From: an uncultured bacterium
Lineage (GTDB): Bacteria > Bacillota > Clostridia > Peptostreptococcales > Anaerovoracaceae
Direction of reading: 5' to 3'
Length of the DNA stretch: 64,000 bases
Assembly: GCA_905214225.1 (NCBI GenBank)
Contig: CAJMLL010000004.1
Coordinates: 1-64,000 of the forward strand
Part shown: positions 7,269 to 16,393 of the stretch, in pieces
Position numbering within the stretch: the stretch's first letter is position 1
Layout: each line of letters opens with the position of its first letter
Made by a program: the position numbers and the translations under genes
The notes under the pieces: model-generated
Told to the model about the DNA's origin: nothing
The model's input: only the letters and a program-made list of their open reading frames with translations
The model's database searches: none

Positions 7269-8801
7269 TTACGCAGTCTGACGCTCGTTCTCATTTTCAT
7301 CCGCATAAACTTTTCCGGAATGATCGAAGGCGTAGACTTTCTCCTGGCAGCGGCGTCCGTGCTCGGCGACGCAGCTGATGCCTTCAATGTATCCGAAGCG
7401 CTCCTTATACTTTCTTTTGTTGTGGATGTAGAATCCGGCTCCGATCAGGGCCCAGGCACCTGCCATCATCCATTCCTGAACGGTCAGTGTGCTTCCGGAA
7501 CCCGGAATGATGTACATGGCAACCATGAATCCGGATGTGATAATGGCTCCGTATCCGACGAATCTGCCATGTCTGACCTTGAATGGGCGCTTCATGTCCG
7601 GCGCCCTCTTACGCAGGATGACGAAGGAAACTGCGACCATGCAGTATGCGATGCAGCAGCCCAGGTTTCCGGCGTCGCAGATCCATACCAGCATTTTCTG
7701 GCCGGCAAACGGTGCGAGCATGGAAAGGAATCCGATCAGCAGGATTGCGCGGACCGGCATCTTATTCTTTCCACTCAGCTTTCCGAAGGACTTCGGAATC
7801 ATGCAGGATTCTGCCATGGAGTACAGTGCTCTGGATCCACCGATCAGGAAGGAATTCCAGCTTGTGATAATTCCGCACATTCCGCCGATGATCAGAACTT
7901 TTGCCATTACTGCGCTATTGAAGGCCTTTGCGATGGCATCTGCAGTGACCAGTCCACCTGCGGAATTCATGGAGGCCTTCAGTTCTGCCGGGTTCAGCAG
8001 ATTGCCTACGGCCAGAATGACGAATCCGTAAAAGACGACGGCCAGGATAATGGAGAGAATCAGGATTCTTCCGATTTTCTTCAGCGGAACATTGATTTCC
8101 GATGCTGCCTGCGGGATGACGTTGAAGCCGATCATGAAGAATGGTGTGACGACGGCAACGTTCAGTACGTGACTGAAGGCAGAACCAGCAGTATTTCCGA
8201 CAAAAAGCTGCGGCATCAGATTGGAAGAATCGCCTCTGATGGCCGAGGATACGATCAGGAGAATGCCGACACCTCCGATGATCAGTGTCAGGACGGTCTG
8301 AAGGACAGCGGCTGCCTTGACTCCCATCAGGTTGACCAGTGTGGTTCCTGCGGCGATAAGCAGTGCTACGGCAAGCCAGGATGCGTAAACGCGGAATCCT
8401 GCGATTGTATATAAGTACCCCTTTAAGAATCCCGGGAAAATATAGGTAATAATCGATGGGAATGCGCAGGCTTCATAGCAGACAACGGCAATGTAGCAGA
8501 AAATCATCGACCAGGTGCAGACGTAGGAACCGGTCGGTCCGAGCGCCTTATAGCTGAAAATGTGCTCGCCGCCGGTCATCGGCATTGCTGTGGTCAGCTC
8601 TGCGTAGGTCATGCCGACAAAGTAGATGACGATGCCGCCGATCACGAATCCGAGCGCGGCTCCGAGAACGCCTCCTCTGCTGATCCAGTCACCGGATGAG
8701 ATCACCCATCCCCAGCCGATCATGGCTCCGAATGCCATGACGAGGATGTCGCCGGAACCCAGAACCTTCTCGAACTGGGCATCGTTATTAGAACTAGACA
8801 T
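7269..8801 (-). CDS. APC-family amino-acid permease
   Basis: 510 residues with about 12 membrane helices. The first helix carries the APC motif (GSGDILVMAFGAMIGWGW), and PMTGGEHIFSYKALGPTGSY follows. The C-terminal 50 residues are hydrophilic and charged (HNKRKYKERFGYIEG, ending ENERQTA). The family imports or exchanges amino acids with protons or other amino acids; the specific substrate cannot be read. The ribosome site is GGGAGG. It has a strong upstream promoter with a dyad operator (8887-8924), so expression is probably conditional. Confidence 0.88.
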   Translation of the reverse strand: MSSSNNDAQFEKVLGSGDILVMAFGAMIGWGWVISSGDWISRGGVLGAALGFVIGGIVIYFVGMTYAELTTAMPMTGGEHIFSYKALGPTGSYVCTWSMIFCYIAVVCYEACAFPSIITYIFPGFLKGYLYTIAGFRVYASWLAVALLIAAGTTLVNLMGVKAAAVLQTVLTLIIGGVGILLIVSSAIRGDSSNLMPQLFVGNTAGSAFSHVLNVAVVTPFFMIGFNVIPQAASEINVPLKKIGRILILSIILAVVFYGFVILAVGNLLNPAELKASMNSAGGLVTADAIAKAFNSAVMAKVLIIGGMCGIITSWNSFLIGGSRALYSMAESCMIPKSFGKLSGKNKMPVRAILLIGFLSMLAPFAGQKMLVWICDAGNLGCCIAYCMVAVSFVILRKRAPDMKRPFKVRHGRFVGYGAIITSGFMVAMYIIPGSGSTLTVQEWMMAGAWALIGAGFYIHNKRKYKERFGYIEGISCVAEHGRRCQEKVYAFDHSGKVYADENENERQTA

Positions 8802-8886
8802 AAAATATAACCTCCCTTGGTTATTGAATCGTGAAAATATTAATTTTGAATTTTATATAAGATATTCAGAATATCACCGCTCGATT

Positions 8887-8924
8887 GACAATACTATTCT
8901 ATGTAAGTATTGTCACGATGTCAA
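8887..8924 (-). promoter_or_regulatory. Promoter and dyad operator of the APC permease
   Basis: On the minus strand: TTGACA (complement of 8919-8924), a 17-base spacer, TAGAAT (complement of 8896-8901). A perfect nine-base dyad GACAATACT (8887-8895) / AGTATTGTC (8906-8914) brackets the -10 and reaches into the spacer, a classic repressor position. Confidence 0.7.
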
Positions 8925-9201
8925 AGGAGATTGGAGAAAATTTAACAAGAGAAGAGAAAAAAGTATTGAATTTGTGTATGAACGACAATACAACCGGCTT
9001 CAGTTCTGGTGTTTTTGTAAATACATACCAATTTGCTAGGGGTTAAAAGGCGCGGAACGAGCTTCTGCCGGAGGCATAGTGACAAGGGAATGCGTCAGAT
9101 AAGGTGGTCACTTGCCAGGCTGGCTTTTGTCCAGAAAACGGAATCGGGCAGATGGGGATGGGACAGACTGAAGATGAACAGGCAGCTGGAAAGGAAAGAA
9201 G
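8925..9201. other. Intergenic stretch between the two transporters
   Basis: No coding frame with a ribosome site and no recognisable RNA is visible. It holds only sequence upstream of the APC promoter and downstream of the symporter terminator. Confidence 0.4.
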
Positions 9202-9234
9202 AAAAAATGCGGCCGGGCAGAGTGCCCGGGCCGC
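9202..9234 (-). terminator. Terminator of the sodium-dependent symporter
   Basis: GC-rich hairpin TGCGGCCGGGCA / TGCCCGGGCCGC with the complementary A run at 9202-9207 giving a U tract on the minus strand. Confidence 0.8.
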
Positions 9235-9277
9235 AGGATATTGGAAGGAAGTTTAACAGGCATAGATGCCTGAATCA

Positions 9278-10705
9278 CTAACCAAACAGTGCCATGTACC
9301 AGCCAGTCTTGCTGAAGAAGAAGCTGCTGATCTGAACGAATACGATGAATGCCATGACGATCGGGCAGATCCAGCGGAAACAGAAGTTGACGAACTTGCG
9401 GCTTCCGTAGTTGGATCCGATCTGAACTTCATCATCCAGATATCCGTAATGCACCCATCCGAAGAGGATGGCCATGATCAGTCCGCCGAGCGGCATCAGG
9501 ATGCCCTCTGCGCCCAGATCGAATACGTCGAGCCAGCTGCCCATTCCGAAAGGCTTCCAGAAATGTGTATTTCCGCCGAGCTGGTCATAGGCAACCAGGA
9601 ATGCGCCGATGCAGGTTGTGCAGATGGCGAGGAGAACCATGCCGATTCTTCCGGAGGACTTGCCTTTCTTCAGACGGCTGTCGATCAGTGCGGCAACGCC
9701 GCCTTCCATCATGCCGATGGAGGAACTGAGTGCTGCGATGAATACCAGAAGGTAGAATATGAAGCCGAAGACCGGTCCGCCGGCTCCCATTTTCTGGAAT
9801 ACATACTGAAGGGAGACGAAGAGAAGTCCAGGGCCTCCTGCAGGCTGCAGTCCTTCCGCAAATACGGCAGGCATTACGCAGAGACCTGCTGCAAGTGCTG
9901 CGACAGTGTCCAGAAGAGGGATCATGAATGCACTCTTCTGAATGTCGTCTTCTTTCTGCATGTAGGATCCGAAGGCGATCAGGCATCCGGATGCGAGAGA
10001 CAGAGAGAAGAAGAGCTGGCTTCCTGCTGCTGCCATGACTTTCAGCCATCCTGTTCCGGCGAGAATGGAGAAATCAGGCTTGAACATGAACTTCAGTCCG
10101 CCGACGGCGCCTTTCAGTGTGCAGCAGCGGATTGCTGTAATGAGAAGCAGAAGGTAAAGTGCCGGCATGGCGACCTTGGAGAATTTTTCAATTCCCTTGG
10201 ATACGCCGCCCATAATGATGACAGCAGTGATAAACAGGAATCCGAACATCCAGGCGAGGTCGACACCGACATGACCGATGGAATTACCGAAGTATTTGGA
10301 CGGGTCTGTTCCGTTAACGCCCCAGCCTGCATGGAAAATGTCGCCGAAGTTGACCACCATGTATTTCATGACCAGCCCGCCGAGAACACAGTAGAAGCAG
10401 AGCAGGAAGAACGGAACAATGGTTTCGAACACACCATTAAAGGTAAAGCGCGGATCGCAGTCGTGATAAGCGTCGACTGCGGATTTTCCGGTCTTGCGTC
10501 CCAGGGCGATTTCGCCGACCATCAGTGGGTAGCCGAGGAATACGGCCATGGCTATGTAGATAATAATGAAGGCGAAACCTCCGTTCATTCCCATTTTGTA
10601 CGGGAATCCCCAGATGTTGCCAAGGCCGACTGCGGAGCCGACTGCAGCCATCAGGAAGCCGAAGTTGGAATTAAAGCTTCCACGCTGCGAAGATTTCTGT
10701 GACAT
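9278..10705 (-). CDS. Sodium-dependent symporter, NSS/SNF family
   Basis: 475 residues, about 11-12 membrane helices. The diagnostic first helix AAVGSAVGLGNIWGFPY (residues 20-36) holds the Na+ and substrate site of LeuT-like transporters, and GYPLMVGEIALGRKTG follows. The family couples Na+ entry to uptake of amino acids such as tryptophan, tyrosine or leucine; the substrate is not determinable. It lies between the APC permease and a LysR gene. A GGTTCATA dyad sits near its promoter. Confidence 0.93.
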   Translation of the reverse strand: MSQKSSQRGSFNSNFGFLMAAVGSAVGLGNIWGFPYKMGMNGGFAFIIIYIAMAVFLGYPLMVGEIALGRKTGKSAVDAYHDCDPRFTFNGVFETIVPFFLLCFYCVLGGLVMKYMVVNFGDIFHAGWGVNGTDPSKYFGNSIGHVGVDLAWMFGFLFITAVIIMGGVSKGIEKFSKVAMPALYLLLLITAIRCCTLKGAVGGLKFMFKPDFSILAGTGWLKVMAAAGSQLFFSLSLASGCLIAFGSYMQKEDDIQKSAFMIPLLDTVAALAAGLCVMPAVFAEGLQPAGGPGLLFVSLQYVFQKMGAGGPVFGFIFYLLVFIAALSSSIGMMEGGVAALIDSRLKKGKSSGRIGMVLLAICTTCIGAFLVAYDQLGGNTHFWKPFGMGSWLDVFDLGAEGILMPLGGLIMAILFGWVHYGYLDDEVQIGSNYGSRKFVNFCFRWICPIVMAFIVFVQISSFFFSKTGWYMALFG

Positions 10706-10778
10706 AAAAATCCCTCTCTTTCATGAATAATAATGAATAAAGTAAGTTATGTTTATTGTACAAGAACAATATTCGATC

Positions 10779-10816
10779 GGTTCATATATTATGAACCAAA
10801 ATTTAGGGATTTACAA
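10779..10816 (-). promoter_or_regulatory. Promoter and dyad upstream of the symporter
   Basis: The perfect dyad GGTTCATA-TAT-TATGAACC (10779-10797) overlaps a possible minus-strand -10 (CATAAT, complement of 10788-10793), with TTGTAA (complement of 10811-10816) at 17 bases. An operator for the nearby LysR is plausible but unproven. Confidence 0.45.
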
Positions 10817-10951
10817 TAATTTATTGGAAAATTTTTTAGGCTATTTCGAAAGAATACGGAAAAATTAATTGTAGTCTGAATATCAGAATTAATTTTATAT
10901 GAGCAGAAAAGATATCGGTGTATATTTATAGCAGATTCAGTCCGGCAGAAA

Positions 10952-11124
10952 CAAAAAAAGAAAATATCCGCCGGATAGCGGATATTTTCCTGGATTGGAT
11001 TGATTTGTTTTACTTCACTTTATGCGAATATCCCGGAGAAAGGATGTCCGCATGGATCTGCTGATCCATAAAAGCTCAGGAGAGGCCGTGCATTTCATTT
11101 ATACACGCCTTCTCTATACATAAT
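10952..11124 (-). ncRNA. Candidate small RNA between symporter and LysR
   Basis: A 12-base perfect hairpin (GAAAATATCCGC 10960-10971 with GCGGATATTTTC 10978-10989), followed on the minus strand by seven T, is a strong terminator. It serves no annotated gene. About 140 bases upstream on the same strand is TATAAT (complement of 11126-11131) with a weak -35. The unit between holds a hairpin TGGATC-AGCA-GATCCA and a 27-codon ORF (MKCTASPELLWISRS...) with a modest AGAAGG site. It may be a small RNA or a small protein gene. Nothing matches a family I recognise. Confidence 0.4.
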
Positions 11125-11171
11125 GATTATACCACATTTTTTGCGTTAAAGTATACAAAAATCATGCGTTT

Positions 11172-11194
11172 TATGATACTATTTTTGTATCATA
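11172..11194 (+). promoter_or_regulatory. Dyad upstream of the second LysR gene
   Basis: TATGATAC (11172-11179) and GTATCATA (11187-11194) flank a seven-base AT spacer. This fits the T-N11-A layout of LysR sites and lies about 80 bases ahead of the lysR start. Autoregulation is the likely role. Confidence 0.5.
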
Positions 11195-11270
11195 TGGGAA
11201 AAAGGGGAAGAAGGCCTGAACGGGATGAAGAATCTTTTCTTATCCAGACAGGAAAACGGGAGGTTGGATT

Positions 11271-12224
11271 ATGGATTTTCGCAATTTACAATATTTCCTG
11301 ACGGTGGCGCAGTGCCTTAATTTTACCAAGGCTGCAGAAAGGCTTCATATGAGTCAGCCGCCTCTGAGCAAGCAGATTCAGAATCTGGAGCAGGATCTCG
11401 GTGTCAAACTGTTTGACAGGAGCAGGAGGCAGCTTCAGCTGACGGAGGCGGGACAGACACTGGTGCACAGAGCCGAGCAAATGCTGACGCTGGCGGACAA
11501 GACACGTCTGGATCTGCAGGAAATGACGGACAAGCTTGCCGGCTCCATCAATATTTCAGTGGTAGACGGCCGTGCGCCGTACTATTTAGCACGCTGGATT
11601 GCTGCTTTCCGTGAGAAGAATCCGATGGTCCGCTTTGAATTTGCAAACGGATCCAGCGATGACGCATTGGAGAGAGTGGATCAGGGACTTTCCGATCTGG
11701 CCGTCGCCGCGGCGCCGTACGATGAAGAGGAATTCAGCGGATTCAGCGTCGGAAAAACACCATGGATTGCAGTCATTCCGAAGGCCCATCCGCTTGCACA
11801 GCGAGAGGGGGAGGAACTTCCGCTTTCCCTTCTGAAAGGGGAACCGCTGATCGGTCCGCAGAGACCGTCCCGGGCGAGAGCGCTCAGAAGATGGTTCCGG
11901 GAAGTGGGAGAAGAGGCGAATGTTGTCTGCAGCACATCCAGCTACAGCGATACCATCGCGCTCTGTGAGCAGCATGTGGGAATCGGAATTTTCCCGCAGA
12001 CCACCTATACACCGAACCCGTATATCGTCCGCAAGGTCATTACCGAGCCGTCCAAGTACATAGAATATGTACTCCTCTGGCAGAAGAATGCGCACGTCAG
12101 TGTCCTGGTAAAGGAATTTACCGATTTTGTACGCGAATACGTGGAAGAGTCCGCGAAAAACGTTCCGCTTCTGATGAACGGACAGAATGAATTCAAGATT
12201 CCGGACGATGCAGAGATGCTTTAA
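11271..12224 (+). CDS. LysR-family transcriptional regulator
   Basis: 317 residues. The N-terminal winged HTH is typical (FRNLQYFLTVAQCLNFTKAAERLHMSQPPLSKQIQNLE, residues 3-40) and is followed by an effector-binding domain. Start ATG 11271 has a GGGAGG-like site. It is divergent from the sodium symporter and separated from it by two dyads and a possible small RNA, so the transporter is the best guess as target. It ends in a strong terminator. Confidence 0.9.
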   Translation: MDFRNLQYFLTVAQCLNFTKAAERLHMSQPPLSKQIQNLEQDLGVKLFDRSRRQLQLTEAGQTLVHRAEQMLTLADKTRLDLQEMTDKLAGSINISVVDGRAPYYLARWIAAFREKNPMVRFEFANGSSDDALERVDQGLSDLAVAAAPYDEEEFSGFSVGKTPWIAVIPKAHPLAQREGEELPLSLLKGEPLIGPQRPSRARALRRWFREVGEEANVVCSTSSYSDTIALCEQHVGIGIFPQTTYTPNPYIVRKVITEPSKYIEYVLLWQKNAHVSVLVKEFTDFVREYVEESAKNVPLLMNGQNEFKIPDDAEML

Positions 12225-12258
12225 TTCTCCGGACAAAAAGCAGACGAGCAAGGAAACA

Positions 12259-12312
12259 GAAGGGCAGATCCCGCAGCTTCAGGCAGAGCCGCGGGTATTC
12301 TGCCCTTTTTTT
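12259..12312 (+). terminator. Terminator of the second LysR gene
   Basis: AGGGCAG and CCCGC segments pair with GCGGG and CTGCCCT across the loop, followed by seven T. Confidence 0.8.
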
Positions 12313-12660
12313 GTGCTTTCCGCAAGCGGCAGCAGGCTGCCCGCTGTCTGGCCGGCCGACCCGGAACATGAAAAGTACAGGTTTCAATACTTTTGTGACT
12401 CTATATCAAAAAGCTATTATAAAAACTAGTAAAAAAATATCATAGTTTAGCAGACTGAAGTAAAGAGTGCTTAAAATCACAGCAGTCTTCTTGCAGATGA
12501 GTTTTGTCTTGAAATGGAATCCGGTGTAAATGTTGAAATAATGGGAACTACAGGACATTGACATCTGTATTGGCGTCTTAAGGTATACAGTATAATTTGT
12601 GTTTGAAATATAAAATTGAAAGAAATATTTAGATAAAACTTGATCATATTTGATAATCTA
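12313..12660. other. AT-rich intergenic region ahead of the oxidoreductase operon
   Basis: About 350 bases without a coding frame. A second possible promoter (TTGACA near 12556 with TATAAT-like bases further on, spacing poor) may be present. No structured RNA is evident. Confidence 0.35.
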
Positions 12661-12689
12661 TTGACATACGTGTTGGATTGGAATATTCT
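12661..12689 (+). promoter_or_regulatory. Promoter of the ATPase-korDABC operon
   Basis: TTGACA (12661-12666), a 17-base spacer, TATTCT (12684-12689), 31 bases before the ATG of the first gene. Confidence 0.6.
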
Positions 12690-12719
12690 AAAAATATCAA
12701 AAATAGGGGAGATGAAGAG

Positions 12720-13418
12720 ATGCCGGACATGACAGATAAATTGAAGCAATATTGCGATGCTAACAAGGTGCTGATTATCACCGGGCATTATGGCAGCGGA
12801 AAAACAGAGATTGCTATGAATTTGGCGGTTGACCAGGCCCAGAGAGAAAAAAGCAGACGCGTCGCGATTGCAGATCTGGATATCGTCAATCCGTATTTCC
12901 GTTCAAGAGATTATTCTTCATTATATGAAAAGTACGGAATCCGGATGATGGCAAGCTCGCGCTCGGCCTCAGATGCAGATCTGCCGACACTGCCGGCGGA
13001 CATCAGAGCAGCGTTTGATCAGGAGGATCTTTTCACGATATTCGATGTGGGAGGAGATCCGACCGGCGCGCATGTCCTCCGCGGATATACGAGGTGGCTG
13101 GCAAATGTTCCGCACGCGATGCTGGTTGTGGTAAATGCGAACCGGCCGCAGACGGACACGGCAGAAAAAGCCGCCGCATATATTGCGGAAATCGAAAAGG
13201 CCAGCGGGCTGAAGGCGGATGGAATCATTGACAACACGCATCTCTGCAGAGAAACGACGGCAGGAGAACTGGAAAAAGGCCGCCGGATCTGCGCGGAAAT
13301 TTCTGAACATACTGGTCTGGACACGGTCTGCCACACCGAAGAGAAAGCGAAATTTGCTTCCGGTGAAAGTGACGTGTATCCGATCAATATATATTTGAAA
13401 AAACCCTGGGAAGTTTAA
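12720..13418 (+). CDS. P-loop ATPase (CobQ/MinD-like) leading the 2-oxoacid oxidoreductase operon
   Basis: 232 residues from ATG 12720 (AGGGGAGA upstream); a TTG 14 codons earlier overlaps the promoter and is rejected. Walker A is GHYGSGKT (residues 22-29), a DLDIVNPYFRSRD switch-like segment follows, and DVGGDPTGAHVL resembles Walker B. SIMIBI/MinD-type ATPases often load metals or iron-sulfur cofactors or position complexes. Here the gene sits 30 bases before the ferredoxin subunit of a 2-oxoacid oxidoreductase, so a maturation or assembly role is plausible. That role is inference. Confidence 0.7.
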   Translation: MPDMTDKLKQYCDANKVLIITGHYGSGKTEIAMNLAVDQAQREKSRRVAIADLDIVNPYFRSRDYSSLYEKYGIRMMASSRSASDADLPTLPADIRAAFDQEDLFTIFDVGGDPTGAHVLRGYTRWLANVPHAMLVVVNANRPQTDTAEKAAAYIAEIEKASGLKADGIIDNTHLCRETTAGELEKGRRICAEISEHTGLDTVCHTEEKAKFASGESDVYPINIYLKKPWEV

Positions 13419-13448
13419 TTCAGCTGTTGAACAGGAGGTGTACAGCAT

Positions 13449-13661
13449 ATGGAGACCAAGGTTACATTTAACACCGACAGATGTAAAGGGTGTGAATTGT
13501 GTGTAACGGTATGTCCAAAGCATATTCTGGCTCTGGATATGGAACACACAAATATTAAGGGTTATCATCCTGCGGGCATTACGGATCAGAGCCAGTGCAT
13601 CGCATGTGCAAGCTGCGCAAAGATCTGTCCGGATTCAATCATTACGGTAGAGAAGTTTTAG
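13449..13661 (+). CDS. korD: 2-oxoacid:ferredoxin oxidoreductase, delta (4Fe-4S) subunit
   Basis: 70 residues with two 4Fe-4S motifs: Cys 12, 15, 18, 22 (CKGCELCVTVCP) and Cys 50, 53, 56, 60 (CIACASCAKICP). It passes electrons from the catalytic subunits to free ferredoxin. It is first of four contiguous subunit genes in the order delta-alpha-beta-gamma, as in the ketoisovalerate/ketoglutarate oxidoreductases of anaerobes. The ribosome site is AGGAGG. Confidence 0.9.
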   Translation: METKVTFNTDRCKGCELCVTVCPKHILALDMEHTNIKGYHPAGITDQSQCIACASCAKICPDSIITVEKF

Positions 13662-13677
13662 AAAGGAGTGAACTGCT

Positions 13678-14736
13678 GTGGCTAAGGAATTATGGAAAGG
13701 TAACGAAGCGATCGCAGAAGCAGCGATCAGAGCAGGCTGCACGGCATATTTCGGTTATCCGATCACTCCGCAGAGTGAGATTCCGGAGTACATGTCCCTG
13801 CATATGCCTCAGTCCGGCGGAGTATTTCTGCAGACGGAATCTGAGGTTTCAACAATCAACATGCTTTACGGAGCCGGAGGAGCAGGCGCCAGAGTTATGA
13901 CAACCACATCTTCTCCTGGATTTGCTCTGATGCAGGAAGGCATGGGCTATCTGGCAGGAGCGCAGGTACCATGCGTCATCTGCAACTGCATGAGAGGCGG
14001 CCCGGGACTCGGAACTATTCAGCCTGCACAGGGAGATTACTTCCAGGCAACCAGAGGCGGCGGAAACGGTGACTATGAGAACGTAGTACTGGCACCGAGC
14101 AACATGCAGGAAGCCGTAGACATGGTTCAGGAAGCATTCGATATCGCTGATCAGTACAGAAATCCATGTGTTCTGCTGATCGACGGACTGATCGGCCAGA
14201 TGATGGAGCCGATCGAATGGCATGAGATTAAGCACAGAGATCTTCCGCCGAAGGACTGGGCTACAACCGGACGTCACGGAAGAGATCATCATAATATTAT
14301 TAATTCCCTCTACATCGATCCTGTAGAGTGTAATAATTTCAATACAGAGCTTCAGAAGAAGTTCCAGAAGATGAAGGAAAATGAGTGCCGCTGGGAAGAA
14401 AAAGACTGCGACGATGCAGAAGTCGTTCTGGTCGCATACGGAACCCCGGCCAGAATTTCCCTGTCTGCAATGGAACTGATGAGAGAGCACGGCATCAAGG
14501 CCGGACTTTTCCGTCCGAAGACGGTATGGCCGTATCCATATGACGCTCTGAGAAAGATTGCAGAGCAGGATTCCGTAAAGAAATTCCTCGTTGTAGAAAT
14601 GAGTGAAGGACAGATGATTCAGGATGTACAGCTTGCTGTTCAGGATCGCAAGCCGATCGAATTCCTGGGACACGCGGGAGGCGTAATGCCGACTGTAGAA
14701 GAGATCGCCGAGAAAGCGATGAAAGGTTTGAAGTAA
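13678..14736 (+). CDS. korA: 2-oxoacid:ferredoxin oxidoreductase, alpha subunit (VorB/KorA type)
   Basis: 352 residues, GTG start with AAAGGAG upstream. It opens KELWKGNEAIAEAAIRAGC and carries YFGYPITPQSEIPEYM, the pyruvate-ferredoxin-oxidoreductase domain I motif, then ETESEVSTINMLYGA and TTSSPGFALMQEGMGYLAG. Together with beta it forms the thiamine-diphosphate site that decarboxylates a 2-oxoacid to its acyl-CoA. Length and order fit the branched-chain (Vor) type as well as the 2-ketoglutarate (Kor) type; sequence alone does not settle the substrate. Confidence 0.9.
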   Translation: MAKELWKGNEAIAEAAIRAGCTAYFGYPITPQSEIPEYMSLHMPQSGGVFLQTESEVSTINMLYGAGGAGARVMTTTSSPGFALMQEGMGYLAGAQVPCVICNCMRGGPGLGTIQPAQGDYFQATRGGGNGDYENVVLAPSNMQEAVDMVQEAFDIADQYRNPCVLLIDGLIGQMMEPIEWHEIKHRDLPPKDWATTGRHGRDHHNIINSLYIDPVECNNFNTELQKKFQKMKENECRWEEKDCDDAEVVLVAYGTPARISLSAMELMREHGIKAGLFRPKTVWPYPYDALRKIAEQDSVKKFLVVEMSEGQMIQDVQLAVQDRKPIEFLGHAGGVMPTVEEIAEKAMKGLK

Positions 14737-14749
14737 GGGGGATCGTGAT

Positions 14750-15496
14750 ATGGCAATCGTATATCAGAAGTCAAAGGGACTGACCGATACAGAACTTCAT
14801 TACTGCCCGGGATGCAACCACGGAATTATTCACAAGCTGGTTGCAGAGACGATGGAAGAACTGGGAATTATCGACAGTGCAGTCGGTGTATGCCCGGTAG
14901 GATGTTCTGTATTTGCATATAACTATTTTGCCTGCGACATGCAGGAAGCTGCGCACGGAAGAGCTCCTGCGGTAGCTACGGCAATCAAGAGAACACATCC
15001 GGATATGCCGGTATTCACCTATCAGGGTGATGGAGATCTGACATCCATCGGTGCTGCAGAAATCGTTCACGCAGCAGCAAGAGGAGAGAAGATCACGACC
15101 ATTTTTGTCAACAACGCGACATACGGCATGACCGGAGGACAGATGGCTCCGACAACACTGATCGGACAGAAGACAACCACCAGCCCGCTGGGAAGAACCG
15201 TTGAGCAGGCCGGATACCCGATCCGTGAGGCAGAGATGCTGGCTACACTGGACGGAGCAAGCTATGTTGCAAGAGTATGTGTAACCGATATTCCGAACCT
15301 GAATAAGGCAAAGAAAGCAATCAAGACAGCATTCCAGCGTCAGCTGGATGGAGACGGCTTCTCCTTCGTTGAAGTTCTGTCTACATGCCCGACCAACTGG
15401 GGCCTCTCTCCGGTTGACGCGTGCAAGTGGCTGAAAGAGAACATGGTTCCATATTACCCACTGGGTGTAATTAAAGATACGAGAGCGGAGGGATAA
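14750..15496 (+). CDS. korB: 2-oxoacid:ferredoxin oxidoreductase, beta (ThDP) subunit
   Basis: 248 residues. It has the thiamine-diphosphate motif GDGD (93-96), ending in [13 protein letters not shown], with cysteines near the N-terminus (CPGCNHG, residues 19-25, and CPVGC) that would ligate the proximal cluster. Spacing to alpha is 13 bases, with a GGGGG ribosome site. It catalyses the core oxidative decarboxylation together with korA. Confidence 0.92.
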   Translation: MAIVYQKSKGLTDTELHYCPGCNHGIIHKLVAETMEELGIIDSAVGVCPVGCSVFAYNYFACDMQEAAHGRAPAVATAIKRTHPDMPVFTYQGDGDLTSIGAAEIVHAAARGEKITTIFVNNATYGMTGGQMAPTTLIGQKTTTSPLGRTVEQAGYPIREAEMLATLDGASYVARVCVTDIPNLNKAKKAIKTAFQRQLDGDGFSFVEVLSTCPTNWGLSPVDACKWLKENMVPYYPLGVIKDTRAEG

Positions 15497-15499
15497 AAG

Positions 15500-16036
15500 A
15501 TGAAGAAGCAGATTACAGTATCCGGTTTTGGTGGACAGGGTGTGCTGTCAATCGGTAAATCCCTCGTAGAAGCCGGAATGGATGAAGGACTGGAAGTTAC
15601 CTGGGCACCGTCATACGGCCCGGAGATGAGAGGCGGTACAGCAAACTGCTCCGTCGTAATTTCCGACAAGCCGATCGGTTCTCCAGTATTTACACATCCG
15701 ACAGAGCTGATTGCCATGAATCTGCCGGCACTGGAAAAGTTTGAGCCGAGAGTTGTTGAAGGCGGACTGATTATCGTCAACAGCTCCGTTGTTGAACAGA
15801 AGGTAGAAAGAACAGATGTCAAGTCTTTCTATGTTCCATGTGTCGACATTGCGACAGAACTTGGAAACACCAAGGTAGCGAACATGGTTATGCTGGGTGC
15901 CTATGTCAAGGCAACGGGCGCTCTGAAGGTTGAAACGGTACAGGAAATGATTAAGAACATGTTCACGGGACGTAAGGCAAAACTGGTTCCGATGAACATG
16001 GAAGCACTGCAGAGAGGAATGGAGTGCATTAAATAA
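15500..16036 (+). CDS. korC: 2-oxoacid:ferredoxin oxidoreductase, gamma subunit
   Basis: 178 residues. It begins with [19 protein letters not shown], the hallmark of the gamma (catalytic domain III) subunit, followed by [17 protein letters not shown]. Three bases separate it from korB. It completes the four-subunit complex and is followed by a terminator. Confidence 0.92.
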   Translation: MKKQITVSGFGGQGVLSIGKSLVEAGMDEGLEVTWAPSYGPEMRGGTANCSVVISDKPIGSPVFTHPTELIAMNLPALEKFEPRVVEGGLIIVNSSVVEQKVERTDVKSFYVPCVDIATELGNTKVANMVMLGAYVKATGALKVETVQEMIKNMFTGRKAKLVPMNMEALQRGMECIK

Positions 16037-16065
16037 GGCTGACAGCTCTGAGCTGACAGGGTTTA

Positions 16066-16111
16066 CAGGAAGATGTCTTTCAATTTGGAAGGCCTCTTCC
16101 TGTTTTCTTTT
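16066..16111 (+). terminator. Terminator of the kor operon
   Basis: CAGGAAGA (16066-16073) pairs with TCTTCCTG (16095-16102), followed by TTTTCTTTTT. Confidence 0.75.
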
Positions 16112-16257
16112 TGTCTGTATGCAGAAGGACTGACGCGGAGGAATGTCCTGGCTGAAACGGCGGAATGGGGTGCAAAACAGGGGAAATGAGTGTGTGAACA
16201 GGATTTTTCAGCATGAAACTGTAGAAATTAAGAAATATTAATAGCAAATCGCAGCCT

Positions 16258-16286
16258 TGAAGCACAAAAAAGTTTTGTGTATGATA
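16258..16286 (+). promoter_or_regulatory. Thioesterase promoter with a dyad filling the spacer
   Basis: TTGAAG (16258-16263), a 17-base spacer and TATGAT (16281-16286). The spacer is itself the dyad CACAAAA-AAG-TTTTGTG (16264-16280), a natural repressor site. The regulator (possibly a fatty-acid repressor) is not identified. The rest of the 357-base gap shows no gene. Confidence 0.6.
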
Positions 16287-16393
16287 TAATAATTACAACT
16301 GTCTGGGGGACTGCGTGGAATTAAAGGGAAACGGCACTTGTGATCTGCGCGGAGCTGCCCATGAAAAAGAGTATGTTTGGAGAGGGGAAAGAT

